From contig NC_058337.1 in assembly GCF_905475395.1 (NCBI RefSeq), positions 29,660,983 to 29,724,982 on the forward strand: DNA of 64,000 nucleotides, in the 5' to 3' direction. This document shows positions 35,116 to 49,500 of the stretch, piece by piece. The translations under genes and the position numbers were made by a program. Source of the stretch: Chrysoperla carnea (Eukaryota; Arthropoda; Insecta; Neuroptera; Chrysopidae). The notes beneath the pieces were generated by a model, which was not told the DNA's origin, did not search any database, and worked only from the letters and a program-made list of their open reading frames with translations. How positions within the stretch are numbered: position 1 is the first letter of the stretch; the number at the start of each line of letters is the position of its first letter.

Positions 35116-36596
35116 TATGCTCGTACTCATACGTTCCTAAAAAAATGTAATTACTCATATAAAATAAACTTGTGGAATCTCCAAGCAACCCCCATTTTAT
35201 GTTTCTTATTATGAAGCACTTTATAGGATTTCTGTCTTTTCATGTTTTTGAAAACATAAAATATCTTCATAAAAGAGCGGGAATAGGGCTGAAAAGTACC
35301 AAAAAGCAATACAAATACAAACTTTAACGCTACCTTTATTTTTCTATATTATAAAATATGTACCAGGAGTTTTAAATTTATAGTGAAACATTTATGGTAA
35401 AGTTTGCAAAAACATTTGAGTTGTTTATGGAAAAATTAACTTACCTTTTACGACCTTAAAACCTATTTTTAAATACCTACCTTTAAAACCTATTTTTACC
35501 GCAAGTTCAGAGGCAGATTATCCATAAAGGTAAGAATGCGCGAGGTTTCAGAGGGACGCGCGCTTAGAAGTTTTTGTAAACGAACATAAAATTAATTTAG
35601 AACTAAAAAAAGTCATGATTGATGTACTTTTTTTACTGAGGGCTTCAATTTTTTTAACTGCCTGTGAGCGCAAAATTACTCAATCCGCCTCTGGACAAGT
35701 TATAAAAATGATCAGTTATGTAGTACCGAAATTATTTCTTGATACTATTGTGTTTGTTATCTATTTATTATTTTTTTAAAGGTATTATCGATATAGAAAA
35801 TAAACTAATAACTATCCAGATAACGTAAAATCGGAAGTAATGGTGACTGAGTATGATGAAACCGTAAAGGGAGGTTTTAACATTTACAGTACAATTCTAT
35901 TTTGAGCCAAACGTATTTATTTCTCATTATCTATATGCTTTTAATTCGAGAATATAAATGCTGTTTTTAATCGGTCAGTATTCGTGTTATGAGCATTTTG
36001 CTCACGCTTGATTTAAAACATAAATAATAAATATATGTGGTTGAAAATTATATATAATTTTAACTTTGTCTATCTTCATCGAATTATGAGCATTTCCAAT
36101 TTTCCAACCTATCTACAGTTGTTTTAAGTATATTTTTTTCAAGCCCTTTCGTTAGTTTAATATAATATTAGTATTAGTAAATTAAAAAACTTGAATACAA
36201 ATATGGTGAAAACTTGATTACCAATTATGGTAATGAAGCTGTTTTTAATTAGATAGTGCATTCATAAAAAATTCGTATAGTGCAGGAGCTGAGTTAACAA
36301 AGCGAATTCCCTCAGAGGGAAGGAGATTGCATTTTTAGTTTCCCAAGATTTTTTATTTGGAAAACTAAGCGTCTAGAGAATAAATCACAAGAGTACTTTT
36401 TCCTTAAGTCAAAAAATACAAAAATATTTTTTCTTTTGAAAAAATTTATAATTTTGTACTTTGCGCACCCCAACCCCTTCCTCACCTCTTGTTTATCTGT
36501 TGATTTTTCTCATTAACAAACTTTGCCTTTCAAATACCAAAACCTTTCTTGAAACCAAATTTTATTCAAATCGGAATTAAATTGCGACCGCTAGAG

Positions 36597-36712
36597 AGCG
36601 ATGGCCATCTTTGACATCTATTAAGAAGGATCGATGAAGATTTGAAGAAATTTTTTCAAAATTCCATCATCAGTACAAAAGCAATAGCTCCATTTTCTTC
36701 GGAAATTCGCAA
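36597..36712 (+). repeat. Dispersed repeat pair, copy 2
   Basis: GGATCGATGAAGATTTGAAG, AAATTTTTTCAAAATTC and AAAAGCAATAGCTCC match 16727-16790. Confidence 0.55.
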
Positions 36713-36939
36713 ATAAGTTTATATAAAATTATGTAAAGGTTATGATTTACATTAAACATTTAAGTTAAAAATATTTAACGGTCGAAATATCTGTCGCAAG
36801 TTCAGAACGCGTGGGTAAATCTCTAATCACGGGACAATAGATTGCCGAACGGTTGACGCGAGCTCGGAAAAAGCTCTCTTCAACATTTAATATTTATCCA
36901 ATGAACAGCGTCATCAATTTTAGTGATTAAAAAATTGAA

Positions 36940-37310
36940 GTTTCTCTTACAAACATTTTCTTCTCTAAGCACCTATTATTAATTTATTTTACCGAGGCCA
37001 ACCTTGGGAACTTCAAAGTGTGTTTTCCAACCTAATTCCAACCTAGTGTTTTTTCACTAAACGGGCAAACAAAAACAAAAATAAAATTCTAGTTGAAAAA
37101 AACAAAACTGCACTTTTTTAAAAACTTTTTTTAGACTGGCGATGTATTAGCCAATGGCTATTACAGTTTGAGTTTTGTTTTTGTTGCAGTTTCAGTTTTG
37201 TTTTTGTTTGTCCGTTTAGTGGAAAACCGGCATAATAGTACAAATTAATTGATTTGAATTTACATTTTTGCTAAATATAATTTATTTTAAAGCAGAGTTA
37301 AAAGTTAAAG
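36940..37310. repeat. Fold-back repeat, relative of 21640-22000
   Basis: CGAGGCCAACCTTGGGAAC, CAAAGTGTGTTTTCC and TTGCTAAATATAATTTATTTT recall the B intron element. An inner inverted pair of CTAAACGG(G)CAAACAAAAACA lies at about 37057 and 37200-37218. Confidence 0.55.
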
Positions 37311-37394
37311 TTACCTGAAAATTTGCATTTCTGTATCGTTTATAGTTTTGGAGAAAATAAACACCAAAATTTTTTTTTATTTTTATTTAAGGAG

Positions 37395-37530
37395 ACCGAA
37401 GTTTTTCCCTAAGTGACGCCCTCACGCGTAGACAGTAATGTTTACGAAAGAATGATTTGACAAAAGTTGTTTTTTTTTATAAGGAATAACTTTTGTTCTA
37501 TCTCTAACGGCTTACAAGATGGATCATTTT
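37395..37530 (+). repeat. INE-1-like repeat, internal fragment
   Basis: GACGCCCTCACGCGTAGACAG followed by TTGTTCTATCTCTAACGGC and TTACAAGATGG matches the middle of the family. Both ends are missing. Confidence 0.6.
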
Positions 37531-40239
37531 TCATTTGACTGAATGAGCAGAAAAAATTCCATTTTAAAATTGTCATATCTCAGTCGATTTTGAAGCTAAA
37601 AAGTCCAACAACAAAAAAAAAAACAAAAAAAAAAAAACAAAAATGGCAATTAAATCAGCTTAAACTTTTATTTGAATTTTTTTTATTTGATGCATAGTTT
37701 TTTTGTAATTTGTAAAAAACTGATTAAAACCCCCAACATTTGTACCCTGTATTTGTAATTTTCATAACATCCAAGTTGAGGCAGATTTTTCTAAACAGCA
37801 GAAAAAGTCTTTTTTTTACTTATTCCTATCAATAAAATAACTTGTATATACCAAAATACCAAAATGCACTTTAAGAAGATTGATTATGAAGAATTGCCAA
37901 AACCCACATTCCGTTCTAGGTACGATCTTTAGTTCGCCAGATATCGATTATAAAAAATAAGAATTTTCATTCGTCCATATCACAGAGTCGAACACTTGTT
38001 AAAGTATAGATAAGTCCAGAAAACTTTAAAAATTGGAAAATTTTGAAAAATCGAAAAAATTTAGAAAATTTTTATTTTTTGCTATCCCTTCCTTCGAGCT
38101 TAATGCCCAAAAAATTTTCTTTTTTTTCTCTTTTAACAAGAAATATCCAGCTTGAAAATTTTGTTTTCTTCTCGATAGAGTCTTTCAAAAATCAACAAAA
38201 AACATTTTTTTTGTTACTCGATTTATTAGAATGAGTGATATAAACTCACTCACTACTTTTGGTATTCTTTACTCCGACTAGCTGCTGTAATACATATTCA
38301 CATAATATATATTAATAAATATATGAGATAAAAATTGTTGTTATTTTGATATTTTACAATATTTTTTACGCTTAGTTTTAATTTGTTAATGTGATAAAAA
38401 GTGTTTAAAAGTAATGCATCATTAATATTTTAAAATTTATTGTACTTTGTAAATAATATTTTATAATAATTTTATTTACTTAACTTTAATCTTACTGGTA
38501 AGTAAATAAATATTCGATCACCTCAGATGTATTTTTTTTTAAATGGTAGATGTGTATCGCTATAGTGCATAACCGAAATAAGCGCCACACAGCACAAATA
38601 TTTTTAACTTCATAGTATCATTAATCAGTTACATAAACCTTTTGTATTTAATGGTACATTAATATAAAATTTGTCTTTCACTTATAATAAAACATTCTTT
38701 GTAATAAATTTTGTAAGCAAAGAGAATTATTTTTTCATCATATTCAGTTTTGATGACTTTTACAAGAGGAACAAAATTCGTCGCGTTTAAATAGAATTTC
38801 GATAGAAGTAAATATTTCGATAGAAATAGAAGTATTGGAAGTTGCAACCATTGGGACTTTTGTTCCTCTCGTAAAGATATTAAAAATGAATCTTATTTTA
38901 ATTTGGATTGAATTTGGAAACCAACTGTGCCCGTCGTCTCTTTGCTTCTTCTGATGTCAGCTCATTTTTTACTCATTCTGTCAAAGGAAACTTCCAAGAG
39001 AACAAAATGCCTTTATTTTAAATATAATATCTCTTTGAAAAATTTTCTGTTAGTTGAAAAGGTAAGGGTACTATTCGATCTTTAATAAGATTTTCGATTC
39101 ATTACTAATTCACAAATAAAATAAAAAATAAAAAACCCAACTATGTTAAATAAAATCTGAAAAGAAAGAAACAAGTTTAGAATCGACTGTTAAAGTCGCT
39201 ATGTAAAATTCTGAACTTTTCAGTTTTTATTTAACACAGTGGAATTTTTATTTTATTATCTATTTTATTTTAGACTTTTTCGTGTCCTAGCACAAAAAAA
39301 ACCCTCTAATTTATTATACTATAATATAACTTTTATACCAATGTAAATTTAAACATAACTTAGATACATTTCCCCCTTTAATTTCCTTTATTTTGATACC
39401 CGTTTGGAAAAAACGAGAAAATAAAAAGTTTACAAATATACACACATACAAGGTACGCGCGAAAAACATAACCACTCCAAGTCCATTTCAGACACATAAA
39501 CATTAAAAATTATTTAAACATATTAAATATGCACATTAAGAAATGAACAAATTCAGGCGCTTACTGGATAAATGAATAAAAAACATTTCAATAACTTATG
39601 CAATAGTTACTTACAAATGCTTTTTAACTTTGGAATATTTTACTCAAAAATTTGCCGCTTTGGTGGGAAGTCCCTAAATTTTAAATAAAGTTTAGAGTGA
39701 ACTTAAATTATATTATGTTACAACAAATTTGTTATAATCACTCGAAATCTTGTTTCTCCTTCTGGTCAATGAGTTAAATAATTCCCATACGACCTATTTC
39801 GACCAAACTAATCGCATTCCAAGCAAAATTGATACTTAAAATCCTGTATCTTCTGAATTTTTTCTTATTAGACCTACTATATAGAGTTTTGTAGGTATGC
39901 AAAGTTTTCTCGAGACTCCCTAATTTTCCGACATATATCAATGCACTATAATATTCAAATGAGATAAAATTTGATAAATGGGATTTTTCACTAGGTAGAA
40001 CAGTATTATTTAAACAATTATTTAACATTATTATTAAAGTGTCGGTTCGTTTGATTTGAATTCTTTATAAAGAAAAGATTTGCTCGCCTTTAAAGCTACT
40101 CAAAATCCAGCTAGAGTGCCAGACCCCTCACCTCATATTATGTTAGAAAATTAAGGATTTTTGCGAAGATTTTGCACACCTACAAAACTACCCTAAATTA
40201 AGCTGGAAGGTTGAAATTTTATCTGAAAATTGACTTCAC

Positions 40240-40405
40240 GATCCACTTCCGGTCGTTATATGTAAATATTATATGTGCTCAAAAACTTGACAAGGCAAAA
40301 AGCCCATATCAATAAATAGCATTTAGTTATTAATAAAAATCTGATGAGAGGTAAAATATAACCTCAGTGATGTAGCTTTGCTGCTCACGAGTTTTTTTAA
40401 AGTCG
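40240..40405 (+). repeat. Diverged dispersed repeat (three-copy family), copy 3, upstream of C
   Basis: AAAAAGCCCATATCAATAAA, AGCATTTAGTTATTAATAAA, CTGATGAGAGGTAAAATA and CTGCTCACGAGTTTTTTT. It ends about 140 bases before the first exon of C. Confidence 0.45.
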
Positions 40406-40543
40406 AAATATTATTTAAATGGAAATATTGATGCTTTATCAATTCCCCTGTTGTAACTCGATTGGTGGTACACTGTAATGAATCCGTTAGGTGTGTTTTT
40501 TTTTAAATTATTATACACATTACCAATAATTATTATTTTTTAG

Positions 40544-43500
40544 GTGAAAACACGTGAAATGATTTCGTTTTATTTATTAAAATTAATTATATTACTAACA
40601 ATCTTTGACTGTAATTATGGACATTACATTCATCGCGAAGACTTTGATAATACAACTTTTCGTTTACCTAAACATATAATACCACAATCATACGATTTAC
40701 AATTAACATCATATTTAAATGAAAAACATAATGAAAATCGTAATTTTACATTTGATGGAAATATTAAAATTGTAATAACAAATACCAAAGAAGATAACAA
40801 TGAAATTATATTACATGCAAGAAAATTAAAATATAATGATGATGATATATCAATAACGAACGTAGAGGGAACAAAATTAAAATTTAAAAAAGATTATAAT
40901 CAAATCAATCAATTTTTAACTTTAACGTTAACAGATACAAAATTAAAAGAAAATAATGATTATATTATTAATATTAAATATCAAGGAGTTATTAGTAAAT
41001 TTTGGGAAGGATATTATCGCAGTCGATACACCGATTCAGATGATGAGTAAATAAATTTTTTTTTTTAATTACATAGCGGACGATTAATAGTGATTTCCAA
41101 CTTCTTTTTAGTGTCAGCCAAGTTTTATTAACAACAAATTATGTTTTTTTTTTTTTAAATCTTATCTAAACATCATTAAATAAGATTTTATAAACATCAT
41201 TTATTAGAAATACTTAATTATTTTTTTATTTTTTGCTTACTATTTTTCTTTAAAATAAGTCATTTTCAAGTTACTAGAACATAGATTAGAGTTTAATGTT
41301 TCGAAAACACATAAATTTAGCTGATTTCTTGAGAAACAATTTTGGCTAGTGAAAACAATGTTTAAATCTGAAATATGTTAATATATCGAAATTTGTAAAT
41401 AGTAAACAGGCTAACGACATTGATCTTTCACTTTAGTAATAAGTAGGTAATAAAGAAAATTTAAAAGAAGTCATAATATCCACAGGGCAAACCGTCCAGA
41501 GGGAAGGAGGCAGTAGTTTTTTTTCAAACAAATTTAAAATCATGCAATACATGAAAAAATAAATATTAACAACTTTCTAGCATAATAATTTGTTAAGATT
41601 TGATTTTTTTAAATGTTGATTTTTATAATAAACTAGCAGACCCGGCCACGCATTGTAGAGGAACAGTAATTTTAGCTTATTTGAAACGTTTGTATTTTTA
41701 ACATAGCGCCATCTATTGAATATTTACTCAATCCAGTCAACAGATATCCCCATCTGTTAGAATCGTTTGAAGCTTACAGATAATTGTGAATGTCAAATAA
41801 TAGCCAAATAATTTGCAATAAAATATAATAATTTGCAATAAAATAATATTGCGACTATAAATTGAGATGTCAGCTATCCTACCTTTCAAATTTGATCAAA
41901 TTGCACACGGCGTGCAAATCAAATTTAAAATCGGTTCAGTAGTATAGGAATCCATAGCGGGCAAACAACGTGACACGTAATTTTTATGTATAAAGATTAT
42001 TTTTACTAAAACAAGTCAAAGTCGTACATTTTACCAAAAATAAATTGTAATACAAAAAAAAATAAGAAATCAGCATATATTTCGATCCTGTAATACTTTA
42101 AGACTTAATTAGTCTTACAGGCATGATCAAATAACGGCATTGGATACATATGTTCTCTTGATCCTAAGGTAAATTTAAGGACATGGCTCTTAACGAGCAC
42201 GTCCCTGCTTGGGATGATCAGATAGCACCTCTTCCTTAAGTTATCCTAAATTATAGGTTATTTTGAACTTACGTATGAAATACGACTGCTCACTACTAAA
42301 ATGACATGTTAAAATTGTTAGCCTGACCACTATTACGAATTTTTCCATATTGAACCATAAGTTATAATCATAAAATCTAGGCTACTCAAAAATGTCAATT
42401 TTCCATAAAATAAGAATAGGTCTAGTAATAACAAAATCTTATTTAATGATGTTTATAACAATTTAGAGCCAATTGCCTTCGAAAATTTACTTATAATTTA
42501 TATAAAAATGCATAAGAAAAACTTTAGTGCAGTCGTGGGTATGCTACGAAAAGTGACTTGACGCCAAGAGCACAAAGTGACACACTTTATCCCATTCAGT
42601 TCAGTATATGTATAGCATTCATACATTAATGAATATCTGCATTGACTATATTGTAACTTGAATGAGCAAACCGTATACAGTGCGTCCAATTGAGTCAGTA
42701 CCATACTCACAACTTGTTTTTTTTTCTTATTTTTTGTTTTAACAGTTGCACTTTAAACAAGTGGGGTTGTATGTGTGATCAACTATATACCTATTTTAAA
42801 TATTTGTTTTATGAAATAAATAATAGTTTAGAAAATTTTAAAAATGCGCTTTTGTAATTATCTAAAAAATAGAAATAATTTCTATGAGTTAAAAAAATAG
42901 AGTGTATAAGAAAAAAATCGCTATATCGTGGAATTAGAGTGTATATATTGTAAATAGTTTTTTTACAAATATTGGTAAAAGTAAAGTCATTATCAAATAT
43001 CTTAAAAAGTACCCCTCGCTTTTTTACGATAAAATGTATTTTTCCTCACTCACCTCTTTTTGAATTTGTAGAAATTATTTTCAGCTTGTTACAAAAGCGT
43101 GTTTTTTAGTTTTTTAACTATTGTTTATTAATATTATAGAACGTTATCTGCGCTTCCATCATCAAGGGTTTTTAGTCAATCGGAAATCCAGAATATTTTG
43201 ATAAAGATAATCGGACAAATTTATTAAATTATTGTATTGTAATAAGCCCTTGACAAGTGTGTGGAATATAGATTACATACTATGCTAATGCTAAAAGCGT
43301 GTTAAAAAATGTATTCTCGATAAAAAGTCCTGCATGACCTAGAATCCGTATACAAGGTTTTTAGGAAAATTTAAATTTTCCCTAGGAGTACCTTTATTTT
43401 TCACAATATCGAAAATATTCACTGAGAACAGTTGATTCTAATTGATGCCAAAAATTGATATCATATTATTTTACAGTGCGCTCTAGGACATGCAGGACTT

Positions 43501-46500
43501 TCGATCGGTAACAACTTTTTTCATAAATATAATAAACAAGTTTTCTCGTGGAGCCGATTTAATTGAACACGCTGTATACATAAGTTTGTTTGATGAGGCT
43601 AGTGATGCCTAAAAAATTTGTCCAGATATCCTGTAAAAAAAAAAAAACGAAACTGTAGAATATGACGTAAAAATAAATTTAATAATTTCATTTTTAAATT
43701 AATTATATAATTTAATTAAGCAAATTAATTTAAATTATTTGGCCGCGCTGGAAATAAAATTTCAAGGACATACAATTGGATCACGTACCTACTGTAATTC
43801 CATTTCTAATTTTATATATATTTCTAATTTTCGAGGCCGTTATAGTACAATCAATTTGGGTTTTCCCTTCCCCCTTTCTGAAAACAACGTGAACTTTTAG
43901 TGATATATAGAGTTTGATGAATGGAGCTCAATAGGCAAAAACTTTAAATCTTTATCGTTAGCCTACCATAAAATCTTGACTTTTTTGGCCAAAAAATATT
44001 TAATTGCAAGTATCACCAAAACTATTTAAAGTAACAAATAATACTTCCAATTAGTAGAACTATTTATTTAGTTCAAAGTTATTTTCTACTTGAATTTGGA
44101 TCATTTTTCATTTCCATCCAATTTTTTCCTTCTTGAATTTGGTAATATTTGAAACCTATGGTCGCGTTTTCCTCGGGTTCTGTGAAAAATATAAAAATAA
44201 TATCACATAATTATTACCTATATGTTCTTGACGTAAAAATTAATTTTGAGCTCGCGAACCGTAAGAGAAAGAAGAAAAATTGAAATGCAAAAAATGTTCC
44301 TTATGAAAAATTAAACAACTGTTGTTTGAAACATTTTTTCGTAAATAACATGCATTCTCGTATAAAAGCGGTAATTTGGGACAAAACTTTAGTTTTCATT
44401 TTCTTCAAAACCATAAAAGGTAGAAAGTAGCAAAGTAGGTAACAAACCCCGAACGTTTCAAAGCGTGTAGATTTCAAAAAAACAAATAAAATTTGTTTTT
44501 ACTCGCATCTCGTTCTCGATGATTAACTACTTCTAGAAAATATCTTTACCTAATACCGAAAATCAAAATAGTGTCAATTTTTATAATTTACATAATTTAA
44601 AAAAAAAACCCGACAACTTTTAGTGTACGGAACCCTAAACTCGCACTTTAAACATAGCTAATAACACTCTCCATTAAATTCCCTATTAAACGCCCCGAAA
44701 AAAATCAAAATCGCTTCACAGTTTCAGTCGCTACGAGACCACAGACAGAAAGACACAGATAGACAGACACATACCCATACACATAGCGGTCAAACTTATT
44801 AGACCCCTTTTTTTGGTTCGGGTGTTAAAAATGCAAGGTATTACTGAAATGTTACTCAAATGTTGAAATACACTGTTTATACTAGATATTTCAACATTTA
44901 CCTCAGTCAATTACGTACTTTCAAATATGGGTCTGCTAATCATGCATAATTGTCCGCTATTAATGATAAATTGTTTAATTAAAAAATACGTTATATTTTC
45001 TTTTAAAAGTTATGTTACAGCTACCCAGTTTTCAGCAAATGCTGCTCGAAAAGCATTTCCATGCTTCGACGAGCCTGGTATTAAAGCAACATTTAAATTG
45101 ACAATGAATCATCACAAAAATTATGTGGCTTTATCAAATATGCCATTTATTGAAACTCGGCAAGCTGATGAAGATAGGTAATTTTCAATTTACATTTGTG
45201 GTTAAATGTTCGCACATAAAATTATGCCTGATGTAGAAACATCCAAAATTATATTATATTCATGTATAAAAACATAACACCTCTCACCCGAAAATGCCCC
45301 CTCCACATTACTAATGGAAGACCATTCCCCTTTTATGAAGAATGCAGCCTGAAAGATCCTCTACAAAATGTTCAAATTTGGCTTTATTAAGCACATTATA
45401 GGCAAGACCTTTCTTAAATGACACCTGCAGTATAAATTAATATAATCCCGAAATTTCAAATTTCTACCATTAGCGATTAAGGCTAGACGATGATAAATCA
45501 GTCGGAAGATTATTCCCCCTCCTCAGATTATTTCCTGCCAGCGAAAGGTTCCGATCTCTACAAATTAAATGCTTTGTCCTGAATGATTGACCGACTGACG
45601 GATCAACGCACGGACTAAACCACTGATCGCAGAGACCTGAATCTTTAACGGTCTGTTCTTTGTATGACTTAGGCATCCGATAAGAAAGATTTTCCAACAT
45701 TCTACCATTTCATAATTTTTGATTTTATCAAAAATTATGAATACTAAATTTAATGTTAGTTCAATCTACGTTTCGCTTGTGCTATTAGAATCCGCATTGT
45801 CTACGAAATAAACCCCTGGGAGCCATGCCTATCTATTTTTGAAAACCAGGAAAAGTTTTCTAGTTTTCAGGCTTTTTTTTAATGTGCCAACATCTAACCA
45901 CAATTCAATAGGTAACTAATAATTTTATAACAGAACAAATTATTTTATAGTGATCGAAAAATTACAATATTTGATACCACTAACGTTAAACTATCAACAT
46001 TTTTAATTGCATTTGCATTAATTAATTACAATATAACTCCAAAAAATGGTGTGCGCCAAACAATTTACGTACCAGAATTTTTACAAAAGTATACAAAATT
46101 TAGTTTAGATCACGCACAGAAAAGTTTAGATTTTATGGAAAAATATACAAATATTGAATATAAATTACCCAAATTAGATCATTTAGCCGTGCCTGAATTT
46201 GCTGCGGGTGCAATGGAAAATTGGGGATTGATTGCATACAAGTAAGTATAGGACGGGAACTATTAATTTAATTTTTTTATTTTGATGAATTCGACGACAG
46301 AAAACCACCAATAATAAACAATTGAGACGGTCAAACGCTAAATGGTCGATATTTCCGTTTCTACTAGTCGAATTTAGGTCTGCAGTCTAAATTCTGGCCT
46401 ATTAAATAGGTCTAATAAACTGCCCCATTCAATTTTCTGACAGTAAAAAAATTATTTTGTTGAAATAAGTCCCTTTGCAAATTGAGTCAGTGACGTGGCC

Positions 46501-49500
46501 TATATAGAATGGAAATTAGTGTGATCTATTAATGGAAGTAAATACAATAACATATTTTACAACGCATGGTAATACAATGAGACCAACGTGACCGTCTATT
46601 AGTAAGTCGCCGTAAATTTTTTAGTGAGGCATCGTAAGTCATTGTATTTACACTACCTCACAATTACCTACGTCACATTACCTCTAAATCTCCGTTTCCA
46701 TTTCCGAAATGCCTTAATTTAATGGCTATACAGTAATACATATGACAAAAACGAATATTTTTAGAACCTCTAAATTAATATACAATCCAGAGAAAAATAC
46801 AGTTGTATCAAAACAGGATGTGGCCCGTGTAATATCACACGAAATTTCACATCAATGGTTTGGAAATTTGGTAACACCAGAATGGTGGGATTTCATTTGG
46901 TTAAGTGAGGGTTTTGCTACATACATGGAATATTTTATTGTTAATAAGGTAATTATTTACCATATCATTTTATTATGCCAAAGCGTGCGTTACGAATGTC
47001 ATGAAATTAAAATATTGACGGTAAAAAATTTACAAGATTTGAAATTTATACATTTGAAAAACACTTACGTTTGCGGGATACTCACTAAAATACAAGGTGT
47101 CCCGTGACTCGGTGGCCATAGCTTAAAAGCGTTTGTCTTAAACCCAATAGTTAAGGAGTTATAGGCACTATTCAAAGACATTATTGAGTAAAGCAGTTTA
47201 ATGTTTTATCGATTAAAAATTTTTCTTCTAACCCTACTAAAGGGACTATTTTCGATCATATTAAGAACAGCTCCTTCGTCAGAAAGTTCTTGCTATGGGA
47301 TGTTCTGCATTAGCTTTAGAAAAATTATCTTTTTCTACCAAATGACGATGTACATTTAAGAACACTTGTTTATTAGAAATTCTTCGATCAGTAAACCGCA
47401 TCGGATATTCTCGTACTGACGCCCTTTCATTTCCGCCACAATATTCGTAAATAAAGTGAATATCCGTATAATCGTTATTAGTAAACGTACATAAGATTAA
47501 AACTTAAAAATAAAAAACACGAACATAATCATTCAAATGTCAACATAACAACAGATAAGACAATTACATGGACTACCAGATTAACTTACTATTAAGTTTA
47601 TTCTTTTTTACTATTAACTTTGGGGACATATAATGCACATAAATTCTTAACTATTGGGATTTGGTATTTGTACAATAGTATACAAGGCATTTTCGACCAA
47701 AAACTGTCTAAATAATCTCTTAAACTATGTCCATCGAGTCACGGGCACCCTATATAATGAGATTTTTTCAAAGGAAAGTTAAATCGATTCAGTAATTTCT
47801 TACTATAAAGCGAAATTAATTTTTCCCGTATGAACGTCATAAGTTAAGTCAATATCATTTATACATTTTTCATTACTTCCTTCATGCCTTTAGATTTTTC
47901 CAGAATGGAGAATGATGGACCAGTTTGTGGTTAATGTCCAACAAAAGATTATGTTATATGATGTAACAGATAAGACACACCCTATTGATCTTCACGTTGA
48001 CAATCCTGACTTTTGGTCCGCTGATTTAATTGTATATCAAAAAGGTAAAATTGTATGATTAATCTTTTTCGGTTTCTTATGGTACCTAGTTACATAAATC
48101 TGCCGGATTTTGATTAAGAATTCGATAAATTTTTGCAAATATCGAATTTTTTTATTAGGTTTTTTTTTGTTGTAAAAAATACGGGTAGGGAGATTTCCGG
48201 TTCCGGAACGATCCGCAGTGACGTTTTCTTGGATATCTCTGCTTCTATTGATCGGATTGAGACCAATAAAAAAAATAATAGTTTATGAAAAATTTCTGAA
48301 TTCTGAATCGACATTGCTTGCTATCGAATCCTGGACATAATAAAATATCTTCAAATTCTCAAGAAAACTGCTGTAACATCATTTTTTCAACTTTCTCTGA
48401 TAACTTTTCGAAAAATGAAGGAATTTAGTTGAAATTCTAAAAAAGATTATCATAAAAAAGGGTGGTAAATTAGCCTGGTACATATACTCAATTTTGAGAA
48501 AAACGAATTTTTCGGAAAAATTTCGACAGCTCGTACAATTCAGGAAAATCATCGGACTTTTATTTCTTTTTTAATTGCAGTTTTTTTATGTACTTTCGGA
48601 TAGAGCTAACGATTTTTTTTTTCAAAACCTGATTATGAGCCGAAACATTGCAAAAAAAAACCGATGACTTGCTTGAATTGTACGAGCTGTTGAAATTTTT
48701 CAGAAAAATTTGTTTTTCTCAAAATTGAGGTTATGTATCAGGCTTTCGTCTTTTTCAGAATTTCAACTGAATTTCTTCATTTTTCGAAAAGGTATCAGAG
48801 AAAGTTGAAAATATGATGTTACAGCGGTTTTTTTATTCGTCTCAATCCGATCAATAGAAGCAGAGATATTCAAGAAAACTTCACCAAAGAAAACAATGTT
48901 GAGATAAAATCGCGTGCAGAAGTTCACTTGGATCGTTCCGAAACCGGAAAACTCCTGTTCTGTATTTTTTACAAGAAAAGAAACCTAGATTTTAAAAAAA
49001 AATTAGACATTTGCAAAAATTGATGGGTGTCTATCGCTCTCGCTCGTTCATTGAACATAGATATTGAAATTTTCAATAATTTTTATTTAAAGGTGGTTCA
49101 ATATTACGTATGATTAGTTATATCATAGGTGAAGAAAATTTTAAGAAAGGATTGCATACATATCTGAAAGAATTGTGAGTATTTGAAATTTTTGTTCTTT
49201 TATTAATTAATTAAATTTAAATTATATTTCATTCAAATATAGCTGCTAGGAAAAGTTGAAATTTTCATAATTAATTTTTTTGTGGTTAACAAACACGACG
49301 CAGTGTTCGAACCCATTATAAAAATCCGTGCTTGGCGAGAAAATAGTACGACTAACGTCAAGATATTTCTAAGGGTTTCTGCTCGAGAATTTTCGATAAA
49401 TTTATCTTTAGTCGAGGCGGAAAAAAGAATTCAATGACTCGAGAACTCGAGAAATCAATTCCGAAGTTTCCGATATCGCAAACCAAGATTATGAAGAGGA

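Larger units (their letters stand above)
30340..40543. other. B-C gap: repeats only
   Basis: Besides the listed elements, 31000-31835, 32890-34200, 35120-36590 and 37540-40240 show no gene or clear structure beyond AT-rich runs. A block of A and C runs lies at 37600-37640. The 5' UTR or promoter of C should lie in the 3' part. Confidence 0.6.
41996..45009. other. 3' part of intron 1 of C, mostly featureless
   Basis: Apart from the solo terminus near 43528, the INE-1-like fragment at 44255 and the family 2 copy at 44600, I see nothing in this stretch. Confidence 0.6.

Noticed and set aside
45470-45700. Reverse open frame rich in Ser and Arg in a C intron
   Set aside because: No family, no splice or promoter context.
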